Source: Lachnospiraceae bacterium
GTDB lineage: Bacteria > Bacillota > Clostridia > Lachnospirales > Lachnospiraceae
Assembly: GCA_028724245.1 (NCBI GenBank)
Contig: JAQYDI010000107.1
Span: 1 to 48,365, forward strand
DNA: 48,365 nucleotides
Direction: 5' to 3'
Shown here: in pieces, positions 8,516-16,820 of the stretch
Numbering within the stretch: the first letter of the stretch is position 1
Layout: each line of letters begins with the position of its first letter
Notes under the pieces: generated by a model
What the model saw: the letters and a program-made list of their open reading frames with translations, nothing else
What the model was told of the DNA's origin: nothing
Databases searched by the model: none
Position numbers and translations under genes: made by a program

Positions 8516-9436
8516 ATGCCAATCAAAATACAGGACGGACTCCCTGCCCGTTCCATACTGGAATCAGAGAATATTTTCATGATGGGAGAGGAGAGAGCGA
8601 AAAATCAGGATATTCGTCCTCTTCAGATTCTTCTTCTGAATCTGATGCCCATCAAGCAGGATACAGAAACACAGATTTACCGGGCACTTTCCAATACGCC
8701 GCTTCAGGTGGAGGTCAGTTTCCTGAATGTGACGGATCATGTATCTAAAAATACTTCTCTCAGCCATTTGAATAAATTTTATCAGAGCTTTGCCGATGTG
8801 AAACGGAAACATTTTGACGGTATGATCATCACAGGTGCTCCGGTGGAACAGATGCCTTTTGAGGAAGTGGATTACTGGGAGGAACTGACTACGATCATGG
8901 AATGGACAAAAACCCATGTTACCTCCACTCTTCATATCTGCTGGGGCGCACAGGCCGGCCTTTATTATCATTATGGAATCAACAAGCATCTTATGAAAAC
9001 AAAGCTTTCCGGCATTTATACCCAGAAAGTGACGGACCGGAAAATTCCTCTGGTGCGTAGTTTTGATGATCAGTTTACGGCACCCCATTCCCGCTACACG
9101 ACGGTAAACCGCAGGGAAATTCTGGAGAATCCGGATCTGGTCATCTGTGCCGAATCGGATGTGGCCGGAGTTTATCTGGTCATGAGTGTGGACGGAAAAC
9201 GGATTTTTGTATTTGGTCATCCCGAATATGACCGTATGACACTGAATGAAGAATACAAACGTGATATAGGACGCGGACTGGATCCGGCGCTTCCGGTCAA
9301 CTATTATCCCAACAACGACCCGGATGCGTTCCCTCTGCTGACATGGAGAAGTCATGCCAATCTTCTGTATACAAACTGGCTGAACTTCTATGTATATCAG
9401 GAGACACCTTACGAACTGGCAGAAGAAACAATCTGA
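8516..9436 (+). CDS. metA: Homoserine O-acetyltransferase, MetA type
   Basis: MetA acylates the homoserine hydroxyl in the first committed step of methionine synthesis. The protein is 306 residues with an AGGAGG-type site before the ATG. Catalytic residues are all in place: Cys142 in HICWGAQAG, His235 and Glu237 in FGHPEYD. Residue 111, which in characterised MetA enzymes helps choose the acyl donor (Gly favours succinyl-CoA, Glu favours acetyl-CoA), is Glu here (GAPVE), so acetyl-CoA is predicted even though such genes are often named succinyltransferase. It lies 37 bases after ligA, without a visible terminator between them. Confidence 0.93.
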   Translation: MPIKIQDGLPARSILESENIFMMGEERAKNQDIRPLQILLLNLMPIKQDTETQIYRALSNTPLQVEVSFLNVTDHVSKNTSLSHLNKFYQSFADVKRKHFDGMIITGAPVEQMPFEEVDYWEELTTIMEWTKTHVTSTLHICWGAQAGLYYHYGINKHLMKTKLSGIYTQKVTDRKIPLVRSFDDQFTAPHSRYTTVNRREILENPDLVICAESDVAGVYLVMSVDGKRIFVFGHPEYDRMTLNEEYKRDIGRGLDPALPVNYYPNNDPDAFPLLTWRSHANLLYTNWLNFYVYQETPYELAEETI

Positions 9437-9474
9437 ACAGTAATATATCGCCGTGCTGCAGATTTGCATATGGC

Positions 9475-9503
9475 TTGCATTTTCCGGGCGATTGTGCTAT
9501 AGT
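9475..9503 (+). promoter_or_regulatory. Sigma-A-type promoter for the G3E GTPase pair
   Basis: TTGCAT (9475-9480), 17-bp spacer, TATAGT (9498-9503), with a leader of about 55 nt. No obvious Zur or Fur operator was recognised around it. Confidence 0.65.
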
Positions 9504-9565
9504 TTGAAATTGACCTGCAGGTTATTCCTGCGTTTGTGGATTTGTCTGGAAAGGATGTGTCGATT

Positions 9566-10723
9566 ATGACAAAGATAGATATTATTTCCGGCTTTCTTGG
9601 TGCCGGCAAGACAACTTTAATTAAAAAACTGCTTTCCGAAGCATTGAAAGGGCAGCAGACCGTTCTGATCGAGAATGAATTCGGCGAAATCGGTATTGAC
9701 GGCGGGTTTCTGAAAGAAGCCGGCATTGAGATCCGTGAGATGAATTCCGGCTGTATCTGCTGTACTCTGGTCGGGGATTTTGAGACTTCTCTGAAAGAAG
9801 TGATGAGCCAGTATCACCCGGACCGTATTATTATTGAGCCCAGCGGTGTAGGCAAGCTGTCGGATGTTGTCCGTGCGGTCAGTGTCCTGAACGAGGATTC
9901 CGAAGCACAGTTTAACAGCGCAGCGGTTGTAGTGGATGCCTCCAAGGCAAAGATGTATATGAAAAACTTTGGTGAGTTCTACAATGATCAGATTGCAACG
10001 GCAGGTACTGTGATCCTGAGCCGTACCGGTTCCATGAAGCAGGATAAAATTGAAAAAACAATTGCCCTGATCCGGGAGATTAATCAGACTGCCGAGATTA
10101 TTACAACTCCCTGGGAGCAGTTAAGCGGCATGCAGATTCTGGAAGCCATGGAAGGTGAAAAGGACAGTATGGCTGCACAGCTTCTGAAAGAAATGGAAGA
10201 GCATGAGCATCATCACCACGACCATGACGGAGAATGCTGCGGCCATGACCACGATCACGAACATCACCATCATCACGACCATGACGGGGAATGCTGCGGC
10301 CATGACCACGATCACGAACATCACCATCACCACGACCATGACGGAGAATGCTGCGGCCATGACCACGATCACGAACATCACCATCATCACGACCATGACG
10401 GAGAATGCTGCGGCCATGACCATGATCATCACCATCATCATGCTGATGAAGTGTTTGCAAGTATTGGTATGGAAACGATTCGCACATATACACAGGATGA
10501 GATTGCTTCCAGGTTGAACGAACTGGGTGATACGGAAAAATACGGTATGATCCTTCGTGCGAAGGGCATGGTTGCTTCTTCGGAAGGAGAAGAGTGGATT
10601 CATTTCGATTATGTTCCGGAAGAAATGGAAATTCGTACCGGATCTCCCGATGTTACCGGTAAGATCGTAGTAATCGGCTCCGGTGTCAAAGAAGACGCTG
10701 TTAAAAATCTGTTTCTGAATTAA
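9566..10723 (+). CDS. G3E (CobW/COG0523) GTPase with a four-copy His/Cys-rich metal-binding insert
   Basis: A 385-residue GTP-dependent metallochaperone candidate. P-loop GFLGAGKT is at residues 9-16, the family metal site CICC at 63-66, and switch motif EPSGVGKL follows. Residues about 213-292 consist of four 19-residue repeats (EHHHHHDHDGECCGHDHDH type) with about ten His and two Cys each; at DNA level the period is exactly 57 bp. The CobW C-terminal domain follows. Start 9566 has GGAAAGGA upstream and places the P-loop normally; an ATG at 9536 would add ten residues. G3E proteins deliver Zn, Co or Ni to enzymes; the insert suggests a high-capacity store for such a metal. Which metal cannot be read from sequence. 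Confidence 0.88.
   Translation: MTKIDIISGFLGAGKTTLIKKLLSEALKGQQTVLIENEFGEIGIDGGFLKEAGIEIREMNSGCICCTLVGDFETSLKEVMSQYHPDRIIIEPSGVGKLSDVVRAVSVLNEDSEAQFNSAAVVVDASKAKMYMKNFGEFYNDQIATAGTVILSRTGSMKQDKIEKTIALIREINQTAEIITTPWEQLSGMQILEAMEGEKDSMAAQLLKEMEEHEHHHHDHDGECCGHDHDHEHHHHHDHDGECCGHDHDHEHHHHHDHDGECCGHDHDHEHHHHHDHDGECCGHDHDHHHHHADEVFASIGMETIRTYTQDEIASRLNELGDTEKYGMILRAKGMVASSEGEEWIHFDYVPEEMEIRTGSPDVTGKIVVIGSGVKEDAVKNLFLN
10203..10440 (+). repeat. In-gene tandem repeat, four copies of 57 bp
   Basis: Repeat anchors at 10224, 10281, 10338 and 10395 are exactly 57 bp apart, and copies differ at only a few positions (for example GACGGAGAA versus GACGGGGAA). Being in frame, gain or loss of units would add or remove 19 residues of His/Cys-rich sequence without disrupting the gene. 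Confidence 0.95.
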
Positions 10724-10738
10724 TGGAAAGGCATGGTT

Positions 10739-11686
10739 ATGTTCAAAAGAAATAAGACAGTACCTGTATATATGATCAATGGTTTCCTGGAGAGCGGCAA
10801 AACTTCATTTATTGCGTTTACTCTGGAACAGGATTATTTTCAGATTGACGGGGAGACGCTGCTTCTTCTGTGTGAGGAAGGTATGGAAGAGTACGATGAC
10901 GAACTTCTGGAGGCTTCACACACAGTAGTTGAACTGATCGAAGATGAATCCGAATTTACACCGGAGCATCTGGCAGCGGTTGCTGCAAAGCATCATCCGG
11001 AGCGCATTATTATCGAATATAACGGTATGTGGCTTATGCGTGATAAAAAACTGCCGGCTGACTGGGTCATTGAACAGCAGATTACACATGTAGATGCATC
11101 TACTTTTGAGGTTTTTTATAAAAATATGAAGTCTCTGTTCGGAGAGATGGTTAAAAATTCGGATATGGTTATTTTTAACCGCTGTGATATGGTAGAGGAT
11201 CTTGCCCCCCTTCGCAGAACGGTTCAGGCGGTCAATATGAACGCGGAAGTTGTTTTTGAGGATGAAGAAGGGGAAGTTCAGGAGATGACAGAGGAAGATC
11301 TTCCCTATGATCTGGATGCGGATGTCATCGAACTGGAGGGGCCGGCGTATGCAATCTGGTATATGGATGCTCTTGACAATCCCGGCCGATATGACGGCAA
11401 GGTGGTTCGCTATAAAGGCATGGTCATGCATCCCGGTGATTTTCCGAGAAATGCATTTGTTCCGGGGAGGCTTGTGAATACCTGCTGTGAAGAGGACATG
11501 GCATTTTTCGGTTTTGTGGTAAAAAGCAATCAGGCAGATAAGTTTGCAGACCGTGACTGGGTAGAGGTAACGGCTAAAGTAAATATTGAATACTGGAAGG
11601 ATTACGAAGGGGAAGGTCCTGTACTGTATGCTTCTGATATTCATAAAACAGTACAGCCTGTACCGGATATCATCAGTTTCATGTAG
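10739..11686 (+). CDS. G3E-like GTPase fused to a TIGR03943/YcgQ-like C-terminal domain
   Basis: A 315-residue protein 15 bases behind the first GTPase gene, surely in the same operon. It has a P-loop (GFLESGKTS, about residues 15-23) and a G3E-like domain but lacks the CxCC metal motif of its neighbour. The C-terminal third (about 210-300: GKVVRYKGMV, NTCCEEDMAFFGF, DWVEVTAKV, EGPVLYA) resembles the domain of the TIGR03943/YcgQ proteins, which in Bacillus accompany a YcgR permease and zinc-regulated genes. No permease gene is adjacent. ATG 10739 is preferred over 10733 because GGAAAGG is then seven bases upstream. A role in metal allocation is inferred. Confidence 0.75.
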   Translation: MFKRNKTVPVYMINGFLESGKTSFIAFTLEQDYFQIDGETLLLLCEEGMEEYDDELLEASHTVVELIEDESEFTPEHLAAVAAKHHPERIIIEYNGMWLMRDKKLPADWVIEQQITHVDASTFEVFYKNMKSLFGEMVKNSDMVIFNRCDMVEDLAPLRRTVQAVNMNAEVVFEDEEGEVQEMTEEDLPYDLDADVIELEGPAYAIWYMDALDNPGRYDGKVVRYKGMVMHPGDFPRNAFVPGRLVNTCCEEDMAFFGFVVKSNQADKFADRDWVEVTAKVNIEYWKDYEGEGPVLYASDIHKTVQPVPDIISFM

Positions 11687-11811
11687 CCTGACCGGCAGGG
11701 AGCGCATCTGTGTACCGGAGTAAGGGATTTGATGCATTTTGCGGATTTGCCCGGATACAGGGCAGTTTTCGGATAAACGAAATATCGTAATATAAAATAA
11801 AATATAATAAG

Positions 11812-11839
11812 AGATGCTGTAATTTTGCAGCATCTTTTT
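11812..11839 (+). terminator. Intrinsic terminator of the G3E operon
   Basis: Stem AGATGCTG / CAGCATCT with an eight-base loop and five T. Confidence 0.85.
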
Positions 11840-11862
11840 CGTTTCTATAGAAAACGGAAAAC

Positions 11863-11904
11863 AAGAAAATCAGCCTGACATCCGATGCGCCGGAGGTCAG
11901 GCTG
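11863..11904 (-). terminator. Intrinsic terminator of the PRPP synthetase gene (minus strand)
   Basis: Ten-base perfect stem TCAGCCTGAC / GTCAGGCTGA (11870-11879 and 11895-11904); read on the minus strand it is followed by TTTTCTTGTTTT. It lies 38 bases after the stop codon and faces the plus-strand terminator. Confidence 0.85.
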
Positions 11905-11941
11905 ACTGGCAGAAAAATATTGCAAAATGGGCTTTCAGGAA

Positions 11942-13141
11942 TTAGTCAGCCACATAGTTGCCTTCATTAAAAAGTTTTACAGTTTTCTGGATTTTAGCCG
12001 TAGGTGTCATCAGGTCAGAGATGGATACATCATGATTGATGGTATTGATAATGGCAGCCAGATATTTGCTCATATCTGCTTCCAGATACCAGGGCTTGTC
12101 AAGAAGCTCGGCAGGTCTGTAATTAAGGTTGGTTGTAATAACACGGTCAATATAACCGTTGTTATAGAATTCATCAAATTTTTCAAAACCGCTGGTGAAC
12201 AGGCCGAATGTACATAATACAATGACTCTGGCAGCCTTGCGGTCCTTCAGTTCGCGGCAGGTATCCAGCATACTTTCACCGGAAGCAATCATATCGTCAA
12301 TGATGATTACGGTCTTGCCTTCCACGCTGCTGCCCAGGAATTCATGGGCAACGATGGGGTTGCGTCCGTTGATTACGCGGGAATAATCGCGTCTCTTGTA
12401 AAACATACCCATATCCACGCCGATGTTGTTGGCCAGATAAACGGCACGTGACATGGCACCTTCATCCGGACTGATGACCATGACATGATCTTTATCAATT
12501 TTCAGATCCGGTTCAGACTGAAACAGTGTTTTCAGGAACTGATAGGTGGGCATGAAGTTGTTGAATTCAAATAAGGGAATCGCATTCTGAACACGCGGGT
12601 CATGAGCATCAAAAGTGATGATACTGTCAATTCCCATATTGACAAGTTCTTCCAGTGCGTAAGCACAGTCGAGAGATTCTCTCTTGGTTCTTTTATGCTG
12701 TCTGCTTTCATACAGAAACGGCATAATCACGTTGATACGGTGCGCGCTGGGCTGAGCTGTTGAAATGATACGCTTCAGATCAGCAAAATGATCATCCGGT
12801 GACATGTGGTTTACATTGCCGCATACATTATAGGTAAGGCTGTGGTTCATCACATCAACCATTACGAAGAGATCGCTTCCCCGTACTGAGGAGTTGATCA
12901 CACCTTTTCCCTCTCCGCTTCCGAATCTGGGGCAGTCACATTCGATCAGATAACTGTCTCTGTCATAGCCGCGGATGCCCAGCGTACTGTCCTGCACCTG
13001 CATAAGCGTTTCATAATCGTTTTTACGGAACTGTACAATGTAGTCATCTACTTTTTTGCCCAGATCCTGACAGCTTTTCAGGGCAGCAATACGTAAAGGC
13101 GCTACCGGTAATGCACCGCCAAAAGTATAATCTTTCGTCAT
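11942..13141 (-). CDS. prs: Ribose-phosphate pyrophosphokinase (PRPP synthetase), long divergent form
   Basis: PRPP synthetase makes phosphoribosyl pyrophosphate from ribose 5-phosphate and ATP for purine, pyrimidine, histidine and NAD synthesis. Recognisable motifs are PFLYESRQHKR, ITFDAHDPRVQ, VISPDEGAMSRA and the PRPP-binding loop VIIIDDMIASGES (about residues 278-290). At 399 residues it is much longer than the classical enzyme of about 315; extra sequence is mostly N-terminal (first ~90 residues) and at the C-terminus. GAGGGAGAA sets the start at 13141; a further upstream ATG (13201) lies in the promoter. It is monocistronic. Lachnospiraceae often carry this variant; whether a classical prs also exists is not visible. 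Confidence 0.85.
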   Translation of the reverse strand: MTKDYTFGGALPVAPLRIAALKSCQDLGKKVDDYIVQFRKNDYETLMQVQDSTLGIRGYDRDSYLIECDCPRFGSGEGKGVINSSVRGSDLFVMVDVMNHSLTYNVCGNVNHMSPDDHFADLKRIISTAQPSAHRINVIMPFLYESRQHKRTKRESLDCAYALEELVNMGIDSIITFDAHDPRVQNAIPLFEFNNFMPTYQFLKTLFQSEPDLKIDKDHVMVISPDEGAMSRAVYLANNIGVDMGMFYKRRDYSRVINGRNPIVAHEFLGSSVEGKTVIIIDDMIASGESMLDTCRELKDRKAARVIVLCTFGLFTSGFEKFDEFYNNGYIDRVITTNLNYRPAELLDKPWYLEADMSKYLAAIINTINHDVSISDLMTPTAKIQKTVKLFNEGNYVAD

Positions 13142-13205
13142 ATTAATTTCTCCCTCTCCCGGCAGACACAGATTTCCTGCCGGCCACTCATAATGATTCA
13201 ATACC

Positions 13206-13234
13206 TTTATAACATTATCTGATTGTCAGGTCAA
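13206..13234 (-). promoter_or_regulatory. Sigma-A-type promoter of prs
   Basis: On the minus strand TTGACC, 17-bp spacer, TATAAA, giving a leader of about 55 nt before the ATG at 13141. Confidence 0.7.
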
Positions 13235-13311
13235 GTATATTTTGCTCTTTTGTAAATACTTTGCAAAGAATCCGTTTTTTACCGTTTTTAAAGATTACTC
13301 ATTTGGAATCC

Positions 13312-13340
13312 TTGCAAAAACCAGCAGGAATTGGTATGAT
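13312..13340 (+). promoter_or_regulatory. Sigma-A-type promoter of the DUF512-der-plsY-gpsA operon
   Basis: TTGCAA (13312-13317), 17-bp spacer, TATGAT (13335-13340). The start codon is about 30 bases downstream. It is divergent from the prs promoter. Confidence 0.7.
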
Positions 13341-13372
13341 AAAAAAGGTACAGTTTACAGGAGGAATGAAAA

Positions 13373-14770
13373 GTGAAAAAAAAGCAGCATGTTATTTCCG
13401 GAGTAGTGCCGGGTTCTATTGCCGAGGAGATGGAGATTGAGCCTGGAGATCTGCTGCTGCAGATCAACGATATGGAGATTGAAGATATACTGGATTATCA
13501 GTTTTATGCAGAGGATGAAGAGCTGACACTGCTGATCCGCAAAGCAGACGGAGAAGAATGGGAGCTTGAAATTGAGAAAGAGTATGGCGAAGATATCGGG
13601 CTTGTCTTTGAAAATGGTCTGATGGATGATTACCGTTCCTGCAGCAACAAATGTATTTTCTGCTTTATCGACCAGATGCCGCCGGATATGCGGGAAACCC
13701 TGTATTTTAAGGATGATGATGCGCGTCTTTCTTTCCTGCAGGGCAATTATATTACGCTGACCAATTTGAAGGATAAGGATATGGAACGGATCGTGCGGTA
13801 CCATCTCAGCCCCATCAATATATCGGTGCATACCACAAATCCCGAACTTCGCTGTCAGATGCTTCATAACCGGTTTGCGGGTCGTTCTCTTGAAAAAATA
13901 GATTATTTTTATGAACATGAAATTGAAATGAACGGACAGATCGTACTCTGTAAAGGGTATAATGATGGAGAGGAACTGAAAAAAACACTTCAGGATCTGA
14001 CACGTTACTGTCCGGTGATGCAGAGTGTTTCCGTTGTTCCTGTGGGTCTTACAAAATACAGGGAAGGTCTCTGTCCCCTGGAGCCGTTTACGGCACAGGA
14101 TGCGGCACAGACCATTGATCTGATTGAAGAGGTACAGAAACAGTGTATGGAACGCTTCGGTATTCATTTTGTTCATGCCAGTGATGAATTTTATATTCTG
14201 GCAGGACGGGAACTGCCGCAGGAGGAAAACTACGATGGTTATCCGCAGCTGGAAAACGGTGTCGGTATGCTGAGGCTTTTGCTGACGGAGGCAGAAGATG
14301 CGGTGTCGGAGCTGGAAGGAGATGACCGCACGGACCATCTGACAATTGCCACCGGCCGTCTGGCTCTTCCGTATATTCAGAAATGTGTGGATCGGATCCA
14401 TGACAGATTTCCCGGTATAACAGTAGATGTGGCTGCCATACAGAATCGGTTTTTCGGTGAACTGATCACGGTTTCCGGATTGATTACAGGGCAGGATCTG
14501 CTGGAGCAGCTGACCGGCAGGAATCTGGGAAGCAGGGTTCTGATTCCCATTAACATGCTTCGCAGCGGAGAAGAGGTTTTTCTGGATGATATGACCGTAT
14601 CACAGATACAAAATGCTTTACAAGTTCCGGTTGTTAGTGTAAAATCAAGCGGATACGACCTGGTGGGAGCGATTACCGGAATCGGGGATTTATGCCGGGA
14701 GTCCGAACGGTGCCGTCCGTATGAACCGGAAGGACGGACTGTGAATGAACCGGAAATGGCAGAAAACTGA
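13373..14770 (+). CDS. DUF512 radical SAM protein with N-terminal PDZ-like domain
   Basis: The 465-residue protein starts at GTG 13373 behind AGGAGGA. Residues 1-70 form a PDZ-like domain (VVPGSIAEEMEIEPGDLLLQIN). A radical-SAM-type cysteine cluster CSNKCIFCF (Cys90, 94, 97) with CxxxCxxC spacing follows, then a TIM-barrel region (INISVHTTNPELR, VVPVGLTKYREGL) and the DUF512 C-terminal domain (VAAIQNRFFGELITVSGLITG). This family is conserved in Clostridia directly upstream of der, as here. It presumably binds a 4Fe-4S cluster and SAM; its substrate is not known. Co-conservation with der suggests a link to ribosome assembly, which is inference. Confidence 0.88.
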   Translation: MKKKQHVISGVVPGSIAEEMEIEPGDLLLQINDMEIEDILDYQFYAEDEELTLLIRKADGEEWELEIEKEYGEDIGLVFENGLMDDYRSCSNKCIFCFIDQMPPDMRETLYFKDDDARLSFLQGNYITLTNLKDKDMERIVRYHLSPINISVHTTNPELRCQMLHNRFAGRSLEKIDYFYEHEIEMNGQIVLCKGYNDGEELKKTLQDLTRYCPVMQSVSVVPVGLTKYREGLCPLEPFTAQDAAQTIDLIEEVQKQCMERFGIHFVHASDEFYILAGRELPQEENYDGYPQLENGVGMLRLLLTEAEDAVSELEGDDRTDHLTIATGRLALPYIQKCVDRIHDRFPGITVDVAAIQNRFFGELITVSGLITGQDLLEQLTGRNLGSRVLIPINMLRSGEEVFLDDMTVSQIQNALQVPVVSVKSSGYDLVGAITGIGDLCRESERCRPYEPEGRTVNEPEMAEN

Positions 14771-14816
14771 TATCAGGTCACAAAACCGGCAGTTATTTTA
14801 GAAAAGGAGATACCAG

Positions 14817-16139
14817 ATGAGTAAACCGATTGTGGCAGTTGTAGGACGTCCCAACGTTGGCAAATCTACATTATTTAATGCAATTGCAGGAAGCAATATT
14901 TCTATCGTTAAAGATACACCTGGTGTGACCAGAGACAGAATTTATGCAGACTGTAACTGGCTGAATACCACATTTACATTGATAGATACCGGCGGTATTG
15001 AGCCGGACAGCGGGGATGTGATTCTTTCACAGATGCGCGCACAGGCACAGATTGCCATTGACACGGCAGATGTGATTATTTTTCTGACGGATGTCCGCCA
15101 GGGGATGCAGGATGCGGATACGAAGGTTGCAGATATGCTGCGCCGTTCCAGAAAGCCTGTGATTCTGGCTGTCAATAAAGTAGACAGCTTCCAGAAATTC
15201 ATGGCGGATGTTTATGAATTTTATAATCTCGGAATCGGAGATCCTGTACCGATTTCCGCAGCCAGCAGACTGGGAATCGGAGATCTTCTGGAAGCAGTGG
15301 CGAAGCATTTTCCTCAGGGCAATGAAGAAGAAGCGGAAGATGAACGTCCCAGAGTGGCAATTGTAGGAAAACCCAATGTGGGGAAATCTTCTATTATTAA
15401 TCGTCTGACAGGGGAAGACCGTGTAATCGTTTCCAATATTGCAGGTACGACCCGCGATGCGATCGATACTGTTGTGCGCCACAATAAAAAAGATTATGTA
15501 TTTATTGATACGGCAGGTCTCAGAAGAAAGAGCAAGGTGAAAGAGGATCTGGAGCGTTACAGCATTATCCGTACGGTGACGGCTGTAGAACGGGCTGATG
15601 TGGTGATTGTGGTGATTGATGCCACAGAAGGTGTTACGGAGCAGGATGCAAAGATTGCAGGTATTGCGCATGACAGGGGCAAAGGCATTATTATTGCTGT
15701 GAATAAGTGGGATGCCATCGAGAAGGATAACAATACCGTAAAGAAATTTACGGAAAAGATTCGTCTGATCCTTTCTTTTCTGCCTTATGCGGAAATCATG
15801 TTTGTTTCAGCGGTATCCGGTCAGCGTCTGCTTAAGATGTTTGACATGATCGATACAGTAATCGAAAACCAGAATCTGAGGATCGCTACCGGTGTACTGA
15901 ATGAAATTCTGACAGAAGCGGTTGCGCTTCAGCAGCCTCCCTCAGACAGAGGCCGCCGCCTGAAGATTTTCTATATGACGCAGGTTTCTGTCAAACCGCC
16001 TACATTCGTTCTTTTTGTTAATGATAAAGAACTGATGCATTATTCCTATACACGGTATATTGAGAACCGGATCAGGGAGGCTTTTGGATTTCGTGGCACA
16101 TCACTGAAGTTTATCATCCGCGAACGAAAGGAGAAATAG
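14817..16139 (+). CDS. der: Ribosome biogenesis GTPase Der (EngA)
   Basis: Der acts in 50S subunit assembly. The 440-residue protein has two consecutive GTPase domains, with P-loops GRPNVGKST (about residue 8) and GKPNVGKSS (about 182), both with DTxG and NKxD motifs (VNKVD, VNKWD), then a C-terminal KH-like domain (about 350-437). The ATG follows AAAAGGAGAT. It is the second gene of the DUF512-der-plsY-gpsA run, an arrangement common in Clostridia. Confidence 0.97.
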   Translation: MSKPIVAVVGRPNVGKSTLFNAIAGSNISIVKDTPGVTRDRIYADCNWLNTTFTLIDTGGIEPDSGDVILSQMRAQAQIAIDTADVIIFLTDVRQGMQDADTKVADMLRRSRKPVILAVNKVDSFQKFMADVYEFYNLGIGDPVPISAASRLGIGDLLEAVAKHFPQGNEEEAEDERPRVAIVGKPNVGKSSIINRLTGEDRVIVSNIAGTTRDAIDTVVRHNKKDYVFIDTAGLRRKSKVKEDLERYSIIRTVTAVERADVVIVVIDATEGVTEQDAKIAGIAHDRGKGIIIAVNKWDAIEKDNNTVKKFTEKIRLILSFLPYAEIMFVSAVSGQRLLKMFDMIDTVIENQNLRIATGVLNEILTEAVALQQPPSDRGRRLKIFYMTQVSVKPPTFVLFVNDKELMHYSYTRYIENRIREAFGFRGTSLKFIIRERKEK

Positions 16140-16141
16140 TT

Positions 16142-16795
16142 ATGGAACGGGTAATCTGTCTGATTATGGGATATGTATTTGGGCTGATACAAACGGGTTT
16201 TTTTTACGGAAAAGCTCACGGGACTGATCTGCGGACACAGGGAAGCGGCAACTCCGGCGCGACCAATACGCTCCGGGTTATGGGGAAAAAGGCCGGTGCG
16301 GTGGTTCTGCTGGGAGATGTACTGAAATGCATCGCCGCCTGTGCGCTGATCCGTCTGATTTTCGGCTCAAAAGAACCGGATATGGAGCTGTTGTATGTAC
16401 TCTATACGGGATTTGGTGTCATTCTGGGACATAACTTCCCTTTTTATCTGAAATTCAAAGGAGGCAAGGGGATTGCCGCTACCGGCGGTCTGATCATTGC
16501 CGTGATGGATTTCAGAGTGTTTATCATCTGTCTGGCAGTTTTCCTGCTGACAGTATTTCTTACCCGTTATGTGTCTCTGGGCTCTATGCTGGGTGCCGGT
16601 ACATTTTTCATTGTATGGACAGTGATTACCATGAACGGCTGGAACAGTGTGGCACCCTCCTGCAGGCTGGAATCCTGCATTGTGGTGCTTTTGATCGCAC
16701 TGCTGGCGATTGTCCGTCATAAAAGCAATATCAAACGCCTGCTTTCCGGTACGGAGAATAAGCTGGGAGCTAAAAAACAGTCGAGCGATAAATAG
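16142..16795 (+). CDS. plsY: Glycerol-3-phosphate acyltransferase PlsY
   Basis: PlsY is an integral membrane enzyme that transfers the acyl group of acyl-phosphate to glycerol 3-phosphate, making lysophosphatidate. The family motifs GSGNSGATNTLRVMGKKAG and GHNFPFYLKFKGGKGIAATGG are present within a 217-residue hydrophobic protein with about five membrane segments. The start is two bases after the der stop, with AAAGGAG inside the der end. Next to gpsA, which makes its substrate, it forms the first steps of phospholipid synthesis. Confidence 0.96.
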   Translation: MERVICLIMGYVFGLIQTGFFYGKAHGTDLRTQGSGNSGATNTLRVMGKKAGAVVLLGDVLKCIAACALIRLIFGSKEPDMELLYVLYTGFGVILGHNFPFYLKFKGGKGIAATGGLIIAVMDFRVFIICLAVFLLTVFLTRYVSLGSMLGAGTFFIVWTVITMNGWNSVAPSCRLESCIVVLLIALLAIVRHKSNIKRLLSGTENKLGAKKQSSDK

Positions 16796-16820
16796 ATTTG
16801 TATAAAAAGGAATGATTGAA

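Noticed and set aside
10101-10603. Minus-strand and +2 frames across the His-rich repeat
   Set aside because: They are shadows of the 57-bp tandem repeat inside the GTPase gene, giving repetitive, low-complexity translations.
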